Shown: positions 10,352 through 18,193 of the stretch, in pieces
Position numbering within the stretch: the first letter of the stretch is position 1
Layout: the number at the start of each line of letters is the position of its first letter
From: Actinomycetota bacterium
GTDB taxonomy: Bacteria; Actinomycetota; Thermoleophilia; BMS3ABIN01
Length of the DNA: 64,000 nucleotides
Direction: 5' to 3'
Assembly (NCBI GenBank): GCA_016235065.1
Contig: JACRMB010000001.1
Coordinates: 84,339-148,338 of the forward strand
Notes under the pieces: model-generated
Database searches by the model: none
Seen by the model: only the letters and a program-made list of their open reading frames with translations
Told to the model about the DNA's origin: nothing
Program-made: the position numbers and the translations under genes

Positions 10352-11035
10352 TCAGGAAGAACCTGTCTTCCGTGCCCGCAGTACGTCCAAAGCTTCCTTC
10401 GCCGCCTCCTGCTGGGATACCTTCTTGGTCTTGCCGGTGCCCCGGCCGAGGATCTCCCCGTCAAGAGCGACTTCTGAGGTGAAGACCTTCGCGTGAGGCG
10501 GGCCATCGGCCTCGACAACCTCGTATGCGACTTCATGGCCGGCCTTGGCCACTTCCTCCTGGAGCACGGTCTTGTAGTCAACATGCTCACTGGCTGCGTA
10601 GATGATGTGCTCGTCGAACACCTCGATGACAGCGTCGATGATCCCGTCAAGTCCGAACTGCAGATAAACGGCGCCTATCAGCGCTTCCACGACGGCGGCG
10701 AGGACGTTGGAGTTCTCGGCCAGCTGCTCTACATTGGCGGCTTCTGCCTCTTCAGCTGAATGAGCCAGCTTTGCTGACAGGTCCAGGGCTCTGCCTACCT
10801 TGGCACAGGTATAGCGGCTGACGACATAGGCGCGGATCTTGGCCAGCTCGCCCTCATTGTAGTCAGGATAGCGCTGGTAGATCTCGGTGCTGATGCAGAT
10901 GCCCAGCACGCTGTCGCCTAAAAATTCGAGTCGTTCGTAGGAGAGCGTCCTCTCGGACGCCCAGGAGGAGTGTGTGAACACCTGCAGTGCCAGTTCCGGC
11001 TGCAGCTGTTCTGCTAGTTGGGCAAGTGATGCCAC
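10352..11035 (-). CDS. rnc: Ribonuclease III
   Basis: Double-strand-specific endoribonuclease for rRNA processing. The catalytic signature ERLEFLGDSVLG and the later metal-binding E/D in VVEALIGAVYL lie in the N-terminal domain; a dsRNA-binding domain with a GKTKKVSQQEAAKEAL helix ends the protein. I chose GTG 11035 (228 residues, typical for the family), with AAGG 12 bases upstream and 16 bases after the acpP stop. The open frame extends to a GTG at 11086, but that start would overlap acpP and has no ribosome site. It is preceded by acpP and plsX, a classic acpP-rnc neighbourhood. Confidence 0.95.
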   Translation of the reverse strand: MASLAQLAEQLQPELALQVFTHSSWASERTLSYERLEFLGDSVLGICISTEIYQRYPDYNEGELAKIRAYVVSRYTCAKVGRALDLSAKLAHSAEEAEAANVEQLAENSNVLAAVVEALIGAVYLQFGLDGIIDAVIEVFDEHIIYAASEHVDYKTVLQEEVAKAGHEVAYEVVEADGPPHAKVFTSEVALDGEILGRGTGKTKKVSQQEAAKEALDVLRARKTGSS

Positions 11036-11051
11036 AAGTAACGTTGCCTTG

Positions 11052-11291
11052 CTAGGAGCGGGCCGATACAAACTCCACTGCTTCACTGACAGTGCGGATA
11101 TTTTGCGCTTCCTCGTCGGAGATCTTGACGCCGAACTTGTCTTCCATCTCCATTATCAGCTCTACCAGGTCGAGGGAGTCAGCATCCAGGTCATCCTGGA
11201 ATGATGCTTCCATTTTGACGTCATCTTCGTCGACGCCAAGCTGATCCACCAGCATGGCCTTTATTTGGTCGAAAACTTCCTCTTTGGTCAT
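11052..11291 (-). CDS. acpP: Acyl carrier protein
   Basis: A 79-residue acidic carrier for fatty acid synthesis. The DADSLDLVEL motif places the phosphopantetheine-bearing serine at residue 39. The length and helix pattern are standard. A strong ribosome site (ACGGAGGTT) lies 8 bases before the ATG. The gene lies between plsX and rnc, linking fatty acid and phospholipid synthesis. Confidence 0.97.
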   Translation of the reverse strand: MTKEEVFDQIKAMLVDQLGVDEDDVKMEASFQDDLDADSLDLVELIMEMEDKFGVKISDEEAQNIRTVSEAVEFVSARS

Positions 11292-11433
11292 GCAAGAACC
11301 TCCGTAGCTTTTGTTTTAAGCGTAATTCTCGTTCGGGTGAATCTACCACGAAGGACGGTATATTTCAAAACCCCGGGGCGAGGCAGAGATTCCCGGCGCC
11401 GCGCCCTGAGATAGCTGCTGCAGTTTCCTGGAG

Positions 11434-12471
11434 TCAGCCGACGTCACCCAGATTTTTGATGCGGTCCTCCAGCCTGCTTATGAGCCTCTGTTCTGAGGCG
11501 CGGGCCGCATATTTGAGGGCACTGGCAATGGCCCTGCGGCTTGAATTACCATGACAAACGACCGCAAGGCCGCGGACTCCCAGCAGATAGGCTCCGCCAT
11601 GCTCCTCATTGTCGATGCTGTCCTTGAACGCCATCAGCTGTTTCTTGAGCAGCAGGCCGCCGATCTTCGCCATGATCCCCCGGGAGGCCGCCTTTTTTAC
11701 CTCTTCCACGATCAGCGATGAGGTGCTCTCCATGAGCTTGAGGCTGACGTTACCGGTGAAGCCGTCGGTGACGACGACGTCGACCACGTTCCTGACCATG
11801 TCGCGACCTTCGATGTTGCCATGGAAATTAAGGTAAGGCGACTCCGCCATAAGCCTGTGCGCCTCCAGCACCAGGTCGTTGCCCTTGATCGACTCTTCGC
11901 CGATGGAGACCAGCCCCACCTTCGGGTTCTTCACGTCGAGTACGAACTGGGCGAAAATACTGGCCATGTTTGCGAATTCGAGCAGATGGACCGGCCTGAC
12001 CTCGGCGTTGGCGCCTACATCGATGAAAAGGGTCGGCTTTCCCGGCGTCGGAAGCACGGCGCAGAGTCCCGGCCGCTTGAGCCCCTCGATACGCTTGAGG
12101 TTGAAGAGGGCCGCGGCCAGCATGGCGCCGGTGTTGCCAGCGGAGATCACACCGTCGGCGCGGCCTTCGGCGACCTCCCGGCAGGCCATCACCAGGGAAG
12201 AGCCGGTCTTGTCCCGCACCGCCTTGACCGGGTCTTCGTCGAAGCCGATGACTTCGGGTGCGTCGACCACAGTAATATGTTCGCGGATCGGATCACCGGC
12301 AGACTCGAGGCAGCGCTCGATCTCGCGCCGGTTTCCGGTAAGAATGACTTTCAGGGATGGGCCAGCGGCCGCGACTGCGCCATGTACTATCTCGTCCGGC
12401 GCGAAATCACCGCCCATGGCGTCCAGCGCCATGGTCGTCACTGAACCTCTTTTTGAATCGTCTGGAATCAT
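11434..12471 (-). CDS. plsX: Phosphate acyltransferase PlsX
   Basis: A 345-residue enzyme converting acyl-ACP to acyl-phosphate, the first step of the PlsX/PlsY phospholipid route. Family motifs visible are MALDAMGGDFAPDEIVHGA near the N-terminus, GVISAGNTGAMLAAALF, LFIDVGANAEVRP, and DGFTGNVSLKLMES. The 142-bp gap to acpP holds nothing recognisable. The usual upstream partners DUF177 and rpmF (L32) are absent; instead a tiny basic frame overlaps the plsX start in an ATGA arrangement. Confidence 0.96.
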   Translation of the reverse strand: MIPDDSKRGSVTTMALDAMGGDFAPDEIVHGAVAAAGPSLKVILTGNRREIERCLESAGDPIREHITVVDAPEVIGFDEDPVKAVRDKTGSSLVMACREVAEGRADGVISAGNTGAMLAAALFNLKRIEGLKRPGLCAVLPTPGKPTLFIDVGANAEVRPVHLLEFANMASIFAQFVLDVKNPKVGLVSIGEESIKGNDLVLEAHRLMAESPYLNFHGNIEGRDMVRNVVDVVVTDGFTGNVSLKLMESTSSLIVEEVKKAASRGIMAKIGGLLLKKQLMAFKDSIDNEEHGGAYLLGVRGLAVVCHGNSSRRAIASALKYAARASEQRLISRLEDRIKNLGDVG

Positions 12472-12545
12472 GGTTGTCCTCGATGAGCCTTGATTTTCAC
12501 TCCAATACGTCGCGTCGGCTTGAGCGCCAGCATCTGCGCCGCCAC
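12468..12545 (-). CDS. Putative 25-residue leader peptide overlapping plsX start
   Basis: A GTG at 12545, nine bases after a GGAG, opens a 25-codon frame (peptide includes LALKPTRRIGVKIKAHRGQP) whose TGA overlaps the plsX ATG by one base step (ATGA). The layout suggests translational coupling. The peptide is basic and not recognised; it bears no resemblance to L32. It may be a real short coupling ORF or a coincidence. Confidence 0.3.
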   Translation of the reverse strand: MAAQMLALKPTRRIGVKIKAHRGQP

Positions 12546-12568
12546 CTCAGCCTACTCCACAAGCATGA

Positions 12569-12576
12569 ATTATAAT
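12569..12576. promoter_or_regulatory. Two-way -10 box between plsX and the 44-residue gene
   Basis: ATTATAAT reads as TATAAT on both strands, midway between the divergent plsX unit and the small plus-strand gene. No good TTGACA-like -35 is visible on either side, so this is a tentative shared promoter core in an AT-rich patch. Confidence 0.35.
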
Positions 12577-12632
12577 ATGATGAAATCCGGGAAAGTAATC
12601 TGAATCGATGTATCTCAAAGGAGACGGGGAGT

Positions 12633-12767
12633 TTGCCAAGGATAGCTTACCTTATCATAACCATAGGCTGTTTCATCACAGCCATCTCCCTGTATTTCTC
12701 CGGATACATCGGCTACAGCGGGCTGATACTGGCGATCGGCCTGGCTTCGGCGATCAATCTGAAGTGA
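12633..12767 (+). CDS. 44-residue membrane micro-protein
   Basis: TTG 12633 is preceded by AAAGGAGACGGGGAGT, a near-perfect ribosome site. The 44-codon product starts MPRIAYLIITIGCFITAISL, continues with YFSGYIGYSGLILAIGLASA and ends INLK: two hydrophobic stretches separated by a Gly/Tyr-rich turn (residues 23-30), so a two-helix membrane hairpin is likely. It is the only plus-strand gene in this stretch and diverges from plsX. I do not recognise a named family; the strong ribosome site and coherent amino-acid composition argue that it is real. Confidence 0.6.
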   Translation: MPRIAYLIITIGCFITAISLYFSGYIGYSGLILAIGLASAINLK

Positions 12768-12845
12768 GATCCTGAGGCAACGGCGATCGCCGCTTCGGCG
12801 CCGGGCGTCCCTCGTTTGGGCCTGCGGTAAGGCTGCGCCTCCGGT

Positions 12846-14087
12846 TCAATCCATTGCCGGCATCGCCACTGATGAAACCAGCTGCGCCATCTCCTCGCGA
12901 AGGTTATCCATGGAAAAGTGCTTCTTGCCTATCTCGAAGTTCCGATCAACCATCTCCTGCATCAGCTGAGGATATTCCAGCATCTTGACCGCCCGGTCAA
13001 CCGCCCGGTCGTCGAGGGGCAAGAACTGGAAGCCGAACTCGCGAAGCTCCTCCAGCACCGGATAGTCGGCCACCAGAAGCAGCTTGCGGTGCACTACCGA
13101 TTCCAGCACCGGATTGCCGAAACCCTCACGCGAGCTGGGGAAGGTAACCATGTCGCAGACCGCGTAGGCGTCGCGCACATCGTACTGTGAAGCCGCCGCC
13201 GGGTGGTTGCGGAAGCTTCCCAGCCAGTTGGGCACATGCAGCACCTCCGCCTTGGAATTGCGGCACATGCGGCCGAACTTGCCTTCGTAGCCCTGCTCGC
13301 ATGGTCCTGTGACCACCAGCCGCGCCGGTTTACCGCTGGCTGCGGCAAAATCCTCCACGAACTGGATCGACTGGCCTATCCCCTTGCGTTCGATAGCCCT
13401 TGTCGGCTGGAGGAACATGGCGGCGGCGTCATCGAGGCCCAGGTCAGAACGCAGGTCAGCGTTGAAATCGTCAGGCTCCCGGGGAGCATCAAAATCGAAG
13501 CAGTTATGGATGCACGTGGCTGCGACGCCGGTGCGCCGGTAGAGCTCCTCACGGCTCTGCTGATTGATCGTCACATGCTTCATATGTGGCAGTGACGCCG
13601 GAAAATAATTACTGAGCAGTTCCCCGAAGTGGCACTCTCCCAGCCTGGGATCCTGCCAGTAAAAATCGTGGTGGACGGCGAAACTGGGGATGTTCGCCTC
13701 TTCGAGGTACTGACAGAGGACAACGCTGAATGGCATGTTGAGCGGCAGTGAGAAGATGTTCTCGGCGATCAGGATGTCGGGAGCGATATCGTCCAGCACC
13801 GGAAGCAGCCGCCTCCTGATCTCCTGTTCGAGGATCTCATACTCGAGTTCGACCTTGCCGCGATCCTGCCCGGCGTCAAACGCTTTGGCTGTGAATGATT
13901 CAACCTGGGGATCGAGGAAGCTCAGCTCGGTGATCACGTGGTCGTTCGTTCCGGGATCCGGGATGTGGCCGGCTACCCTGTGGACCTCACAGCCCCATTC
14001 CTCGAAGACGCTGACCCATTTTTCCGCCTCCGCGGACACGCCATCAAGAGCCTTGAGGCGAAAAGAAACAAAGACGACCTTCGTCAA
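12846..14087 (-). CDS. GT4-type glycosyltransferase
   Basis: A 413-residue retaining glycosyltransferase of the GT-B fold. The N-terminal half starts TKVVFVSFRLKALDGVS (donor/acceptor loop), and the C-terminal half carries FLQPTRAIERKGI, LVVTGPCEQGYEGKF and the signature FPSSREGFGNPVLESVV with the nucleotide-sugar-binding glutamates. I chose TTG 14087 because GGAGGAA lies 4 bases before it; a longer frame to 14123 has no ribosome site. Sequence style recalls mannosyl- or glucosylglycerate synthases, but the substrate cannot be decided. It is likely monocistronic, from the promoter at 14162-14191. Confidence 0.85.
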   Translation of the reverse strand: MTKVVFVSFRLKALDGVSAEAEKWVSVFEEWGCEVHRVAGHIPDPGTNDHVITELSFLDPQVESFTAKAFDAGQDRGKVELEYEILEQEIRRRLLPVLDDIAPDILIAENIFSLPLNMPFSVVLCQYLEEANIPSFAVHHDFYWQDPRLGECHFGELLSNYFPASLPHMKHVTINQQSREELYRRTGVAATCIHNCFDFDAPREPDDFNADLRSDLGLDDAAAMFLQPTRAIERKGIGQSIQFVEDFAAASGKPARLVVTGPCEQGYEGKFGRMCRNSKAEVLHVPNWLGSFRNHPAAASQYDVRDAYAVCDMVTFPSSREGFGNPVLESVVHRKLLLVADYPVLEELREFGFQFLPLDDRAVDRAVKMLEYPQLMQEMVDRNFEIGKKHFSMDNLREEMAQLVSSVAMPAMD

Positions 14088-14161
14088 TCCATTCCTCCAT
14101 AAGCCCAGGGCCGGCGGCCTCAACTGGGGACAACCGGATATTTAATTTTTCCGGACTAGTA

Positions 14162-14191
14162 ATTATATTGCGCGGGAGCCGTATCGCACAA
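14162..14191 (-). promoter_or_regulatory. Promoter of the glycosyltransferase gene
   Basis: On the minus strand TTGTGC (14191-14186), an 18-base spacer and TATAAT (14167-14162) form a good vegetative promoter, placing the transcript start near 14155, about 70 bases before the TTG start. Confidence 0.6.
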
Positions 14192-14463
14192 TCATTATTG
14201 AAGCGGTTGCTTTACTGGGGTTAGTTGTGTTTGCGGCTGGGATGTGTTTCCGCAGGAAACAGTTGGACACCGACTGTTATACCCGGGAAACATCTAAAGG
14301 AATCCGGGACTCCGCCGATAAAGCAAGTGCAGGATGCCATGGTGGGTACGAGAGACCAGTTTCGTCCAAGCCAACTGATGAGTTGAAACCGGCCGAAGCT
14401 TCCCGTTCTCCGCAGACGGACACCGAGAAAACCTGCAAAACAGCTAAATACCCTTCATCCTCC
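14192..14463. other. Intergenic stretch with no recognised gene
   Basis: About 270 bp between the glycosyltransferase promoter and the terminator of the sugar-kinase gene. A plus-strand frame exists (14227-14496) but its product is compositionally odd, rich in Lys, Ser and Thr, and runs into the terminator. Short nested complements occur near 14363-14393. I see no riboswitch or RNA family that I can name. Confidence 0.4.
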
Positions 14464-14494
14464 AAAAAAGGAAGCCCGGTCAGCTTCCTTTTTT
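14464..14494. terminator. Bidirectional terminator downstream of fruK-like gene
   Basis: A-tract, GGAAGC, 7-base loop, GCTTCC and six T residues form a symmetrical terminator. It lies 54 bp past the stop of the minus-strand sugar kinase and can serve that gene. Confidence 0.8.
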
Positions 14495-14547
14495 GATGCC
14501 CTGATTCAGGGTAGTGACAAAAACGTTCCGCGGGAAACTTCCCAGGG

Positions 14548-15507
14548 TCAGGCAGCGTCCCCCAGGCCGGCCTCTTCGACCTTTGTCTTCGCTACAAAGC
14601 GCTTCACGTCATGGACATCGAAGACACCGGCGCCGTATTTCTGAGTGTTGGCGGCGCCGCAGGCAACGGCGTAGCGCAGGCACTCGGCGTCGCTCTTGCC
14701 CGATACCCGGGCCGAGACATAGCCCGCCAGGAAGGCGTCACCTGAACCGACCGTGCTGATGGGGTCCTGCGGTGGTATCTTGACCGAGTAGGTCTTCTGG
14801 GTGCCTTCGCCGTCATCGAGATAGGCGAAGCAGCCGCCGGGATGGGTGATGATCGCCGAACCGGCGCCCATGCGGTTGAGCTGCACGGCGGCGTGCAGCG
14901 AATCCTCGTCTTCGGCGAATTCGTGCCCCACCAGCGCCTCGGCCTCGAAGATGTTCGGCGAGACCAGCCCCGGGTTGGCCTTGATGGCCATCCGCAGCGG
15001 CTCGCCGGCGGTATCGAGCACGGTCAGAGCGTCAGTCGCCGCCAGCGCCCCGATGATCTCCTTGTAGAAAGAATCCTTGACCTTGCGTGGCAGCGATCCG
15101 GCGATGATGACCACGTCCGCGCCCTTGGCGATATAGGTGAACTTCTCCATGAAGGCATGAAGCTCACGGGCAGTGACCACAGGACCATACTCGTTGAGCT
15201 CGGTCTGGGTATTGCTGGTGGGATCGATGATGGCGGTCGAGGTACGGGACTCGCCGCGGATGCGGACAAAATCATTGAGGATACCCTCGGCCGTCAGATC
15301 TTCCACGATGCGGATGCCGGTCTTGCCACCCGCCAGCCCGGTGGCGATCACCGGCTGCCCCAGTGACTTGAGGGCGCGGGCGATATTGACGCCCTTTCCT
15401 CCTGGAAGGGTCAGGCTCTCGCTGGCGCGGTGCCGGAAACCCGCCTGAAAGTTGGGCACGGTCAGCGTGCGGTCCAGGGCTGCATTCAATGTAACGGTAA
15501 CGATCAT
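14548..15507 (-). CDS. fruK: 1-phosphofructokinase family sugar kinase
   Basis: A 319-residue PfkB-fold kinase. It begins MIVTVTLNAALDRTL, typical of FruK/LacC/PfkB2 enzymes, has the substrate loop LPGGKGVNIARALKSLG and the C-terminal anion-hole motif GSGDAFLAGYV with the catalytic Asp. ATG 15507 has GGGGAGGAAC at 8 bases, so I prefer it to a longer frame that begins at 15582. The usual substrates are fructose-1-phosphate, tagatose-6-phosphate or fructose-6-phosphate; without a neighbouring PTS the substrate is uncertain and the symbol is a best guess. Confidence 0.8.
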   Translation of the reverse strand: MIVTVTLNAALDRTLTVPNFQAGFRHRASESLTLPGGKGVNIARALKSLGQPVIATGLAGGKTGIRIVEDLTAEGILNDFVRIRGESRTSTAIIDPTSNTQTELNEYGPVVTARELHAFMEKFTYIAKGADVVIIAGSLPRKVKDSFYKEIIGALAATDALTVLDTAGEPLRMAIKANPGLVSPNIFEAEALVGHEFAEDEDSLHAAVQLNRMGAGSAIITHPGGCFAYLDDGEGTQKTYSVKIPPQDPISTVGSGDAFLAGYVSARVSGKSDAECLRYAVACGAANTQKYGAGVFDVHDVKRFVAKTKVEEAGLGDAA

Positions 15508-15606
15508 CCGGTAGTTCCTCCCCCCAGAGCCGCCGAAACGGCGCTGGCGATATTCATGTCGCTGAGGCCGGGCATGCCGCAAAAGCCGCCGGGCATGCCC
15601 TCCACC

Positions 15607-16788
15607 CTAGCCGGGCTTGACTGCCGAAATCAGGAATCCAAAAGCCGATTGCACATAGTATGTCACACGCTCGCCCATGCCAGGCTCGGTTATATCCTCG
15701 GCCGCGAGCAGGTACGAACTCCCCAGGTACTTGCCGTTCTCGTAGACCTCGATAAGACCTACCTTATCACCCTTGTGGATCGGGAGCTGAAGCTCATTAG
15801 GCAGCACGATCTTCTGCTCGACGCTGTCCTTGATATAGACGGTGCGGCTGAGGTCATCCGCTGCCACCAGCGAAAGCTGTTTGTTGTAATAGAAGGGTAC
15901 CTCCACGGAGGCATATTCAGTCCCCCTGGCGATCACCGTCTTCTGGGTATAGCTGGCGAAGCCGTAACGCGCCAGGTTGATGACGTCAGAATCGCGCTCT
16001 CCGAGCGACGGCCCGCCCATGTAGGAGATGATCAGGTTGACCCCGTTCTCGCTGGCTGAGATGACGATGCACTGGCCTGCGGCGTCGGTGAAACCGGTCT
16101 TGATACCGTTGATGAAGGGATAGACGTCGAGCATGTGGTTATGGTTCACCAGCGAGCGCGGCCAGGGCTGTCCCGGCCAGGGGATGGTGTATTCGGAGCG
16201 TTTGACGATCTCGCGGATCTCCGGATACTTCATCAGTTCACGGCCGAGCTTGGCGAAATCGGCGGCGCTGGTGTAATGGTTGGGATCGTCGAGCCCGTGG
16301 GGGTTGGTGAAGTGGGTGTTGGTCATGCCGAGCTGGGCTGCTTTTTTATTCATCATCTCGGCAAAAGCCTCGACGCTGCCGCCCTGGTACTCGGCGAGGG
16401 CGGTGGCGGCGTCGTTACCGCTCTGGATGAGCATGCCGTTCAACATCTCCCGCACGGTGAGGGTCTCTCCCGCCTGAAGGAAGATGGACGCCTCCCCCAC
16501 TTCGGCCGCCCGCTGACTCGCCGTGACCTTCGCGTTCAGGTCCTTGCAGTTCTCCATGACGAGCAGCGCTGTCATCATCTTGGTGGTACTGGCCATGGCC
16601 CGCTGCTCGTCGGGATTGACACTATAGAGGACCTGGCCGGTATCAGCGTTGATCATCACGACCGAGCCGGCGGCGGTTGCTGGCGGCGCCGGGGCTTCCT
16701 GGGCGGCACCGATCGGCGCAACCAGCAGGAGAAGGGATATGGTTAAGAGTATTGCCGCTAGCAGGTGGTTCTTGTGCTGAAATCTCAT
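15607..16788 (-). CDS. dacA: D-alanyl-D-alanine carboxypeptidase (PBP5 family)
   Basis: A 393-residue exported penicillin-binding protein that trims the terminal D-Ala of peptidoglycan pentapeptides. The signal peptide is MRFQHKNHLL followed by about 17 hydrophobic residues ending GAA. Active-site motifs are S67-T-T-K70, SGNDAATAL and IKTGFTDAAG. A beta-rich C-terminal PBP5_C-like domain follows, and the last residues VTYYVQSAFGFLIS may be an amphipathic or membrane anchor. The stop-to-start spacing to the upstream LysM gene is 3 bp, so the two are one operon acting on the cell wall. Confidence 0.93.
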   Translation of the reverse strand: MRFQHKNHLLAAILLTISLLLLVAPIGAAQEAPAPPATAAGSVVMINADTGQVLYSVNPDEQRAMASTTKMMTALLVMENCKDLNAKVTASQRAAEVGEASIFLQAGETLTVREMLNGMLIQSGNDAATALAEYQGGSVEAFAEMMNKKAAQLGMTNTHFTNPHGLDDPNHYTSAADFAKLGRELMKYPEIREIVKRSEYTIPWPGQPWPRSLVNHNHMLDVYPFINGIKTGFTDAAGQCIVISASENGVNLIISYMGGPSLGERDSDVINLARYGFASYTQKTVIARGTEYASVEVPFYYNKQLSLVAADDLSRTVYIKDSVEQKIVLPNELQLPIHKGDKVGLIEVYENGKYLGSSYLLAAEDITEPGMGERVTYYVQSAFGFLISAVKPG

Positions 16789-16791
16789 GAT

Positions 16792-17151
16792 TTAAGGGAT
16801 TGTTATCCTGAGGCCGGAGGTAAGGTTCTGGGGATCGACGTTAGGGTTCAACTGCTGGATCTCGGAGATGGTGACGTCATATTTGCGGGCGATGCTGTAA
16901 AAGCTGTCGCCGTCGGCGACCACGTGGGTACGGGTGCCGGTCGTCGGTGTGGTGGCGGCCGGCTCGACCCGGGATTCCGCCGGCACTGCTGCCGAGGCGC
17001 TGTCCAGGACCTCCACCGATTCGGATGAGCTGGAACCGTTGCCGCCAAGGATCCCTGAATTGAAAGTGATGATAGCAACGAAAAGGAATGCCGCAGCCAG
17101 GGCGATGACCGCCAGCGATCTCAGGATTATCGGTTCATATTGTGAAAACAT
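16792..17151 (-). CDS. Membrane-anchored LysM protein
   Basis: A 119-residue protein: short cytoplasmic N-terminus (MFSQYEPIIL), one transmembrane helix (about 11-32), a Ser/Thr/Pro-rich linker, and one LysM repeat at the end (HVVADGDSFYSIARKYDVTI ... LNPNV). LysM binds peptidoglycan or chitin N-acetylglucosamine. GTT-CTGGGAGGAACGCAG precedes ATG 17151, which decides the start over a longer frame. Immediately upstream of dacA, it is probably co-transcribed and may help position cell-wall enzymes. Confidence 0.85.
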   Translation of the reverse strand: MFSQYEPIILRSLAVIALAAAFLFVAIITFNSGILGGNGSSSSESVEVLDSASAAVPAESRVEPAATTPTTGTRTHVVADGDSFYSIARKYDVTISEIQQLNPNVDPQNLTSGLRITIP

Positions 17152-17238
17152 CTGCGTTCCTCCCAGAACTCCTGGGGTCAGCTCCCTGGGGTCAGGTCTT
17201 GAATCGTGAATCACACCGGTGAATATCCTGACCTGGTT

Positions 17239-18180
17239 CTACTGCCGCTGGCTTGCCCGCCAGAGATCGTCGCGCATGCTCTCTGCCGCATCGGCGGCCT
17301 TAGCAGCGAAATCCTCACCTTCTCCAGCGTAGATTATACTACGAGAAGCCGTCACGAGGGCACCCAGACCCTCTGAGTCGAAGGCTGATGCCACATCAGC
17401 GGCGCCGGCGCCCTGCGCTCCATAACCGGGCAGGAGGAAGGGTGTAGCCGGCAGTTGTTGCCTGAGAGCGGCAAGGATCTCGGGATGGGTGGCGCCGACC
17501 ACGGCGCCGATACTGCTGTAACCTGATTCGCCGATGAGGTCTGAGCCCCATTTATCGACGAGCGATGCGATTTTTTCGTATATTTTGCGGGGATTTTCCT
17601 GCCCCGGCACGACATCCAGGTCCTGCAGCTCGGCCGATCCCGGATTCGATGTCTTGACCAGCACGAAGATGCCGGCGCCATATTCCCTGCAGTCATCGAT
17701 GAACGGCTGCATGCCGTCACTGCCGAAAAGCGGGTTCACTGTGAGGGCGTCGGCGTTGAAACCATCGATTGTGCCGTCGAGCCCTTCGGGCCGGCCGATG
17801 AAGGCGGATGAATAAGCTGCGGCGGAGATGCCGATATCGCCTCGCTTGGCATCGGCGATTATGATCAGGCCAGCCTTGGCGGCATGTTTGCAGAGGTGTT
17901 TGAAAGCTTTGATACCCGGTGGCCCGTACTGCTCGAAGCAGGCCAGCTGGAGCTTGATGGCGACGGCGGATGGCGCCACGGCGTCGATGATGGCCGCGCC
18001 GAACTCGTGGAAGCACTCACCGATCTCGTGGCGCCCGCATCCGCAGCCCTTGCGGGGCTCGGCGCGGTAACGGTCGACGAGTGAATCCGGCATGCGGGAC
18101 AGCCGCGGATCGAGGCCAACACAGACCTGAGACTTCTTTTTGAGTATTGCGGCGTTTAATCTGTCGGCGAAGTTATTCAT
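17239..18180 (-). CDS. pyrF: Orotidine 5'-phosphate decarboxylase, class II
   Basis: The last step of UMP synthesis. This is the longer class II type found in actinobacteria and some archaea: MNNFADRLNAAILKKKSQVC, then the catalytic DAKRGDIG motif with its essential Lys, and ALTVNPLFGSDGM and LLPGYGAQGAG phosphate-binding loops. ATG 18180 (313 residues) lies 13 bp after the obg stop; an upstream in-frame extension to 18270 overlaps obg and is unlikely. The other pyr genes are not in the window. Confidence 0.94.
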   Translation of the reverse strand: MNNFADRLNAAILKKKSQVCVGLDPRLSRMPDSLVDRYRAEPRKGCGCGRHEIGECFHEFGAAIIDAVAPSAVAIKLQLACFEQYGPPGIKAFKHLCKHAAKAGLIIIADAKRGDIGISAAAYSSAFIGRPEGLDGTIDGFNADALTVNPLFGSDGMQPFIDDCREYGAGIFVLVKTSNPGSAELQDLDVVPGQENPRKIYEKIASLVDKWGSDLIGESGYSSIGAVVGATHPEILAALRQQLPATPFLLPGYGAQGAGAADVASAFDSEGLGALVTASRSIIYAGEGEDFAAKAADAAESMRDDLWRASQRQ

Positions 18181-18193
18181 CTGATTCGTGATT

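Noticed and set aside
14363..14400. Hammerhead-like CTGATGAG...GAAAC motif
   Set aside because: No stem II and no suitable flanking stems; random resemblance.
14227..14496. An 89-codon plus-strand frame
   Set aside because: Odd composition, weak start, runs into the terminator, and has no recognisable homology.
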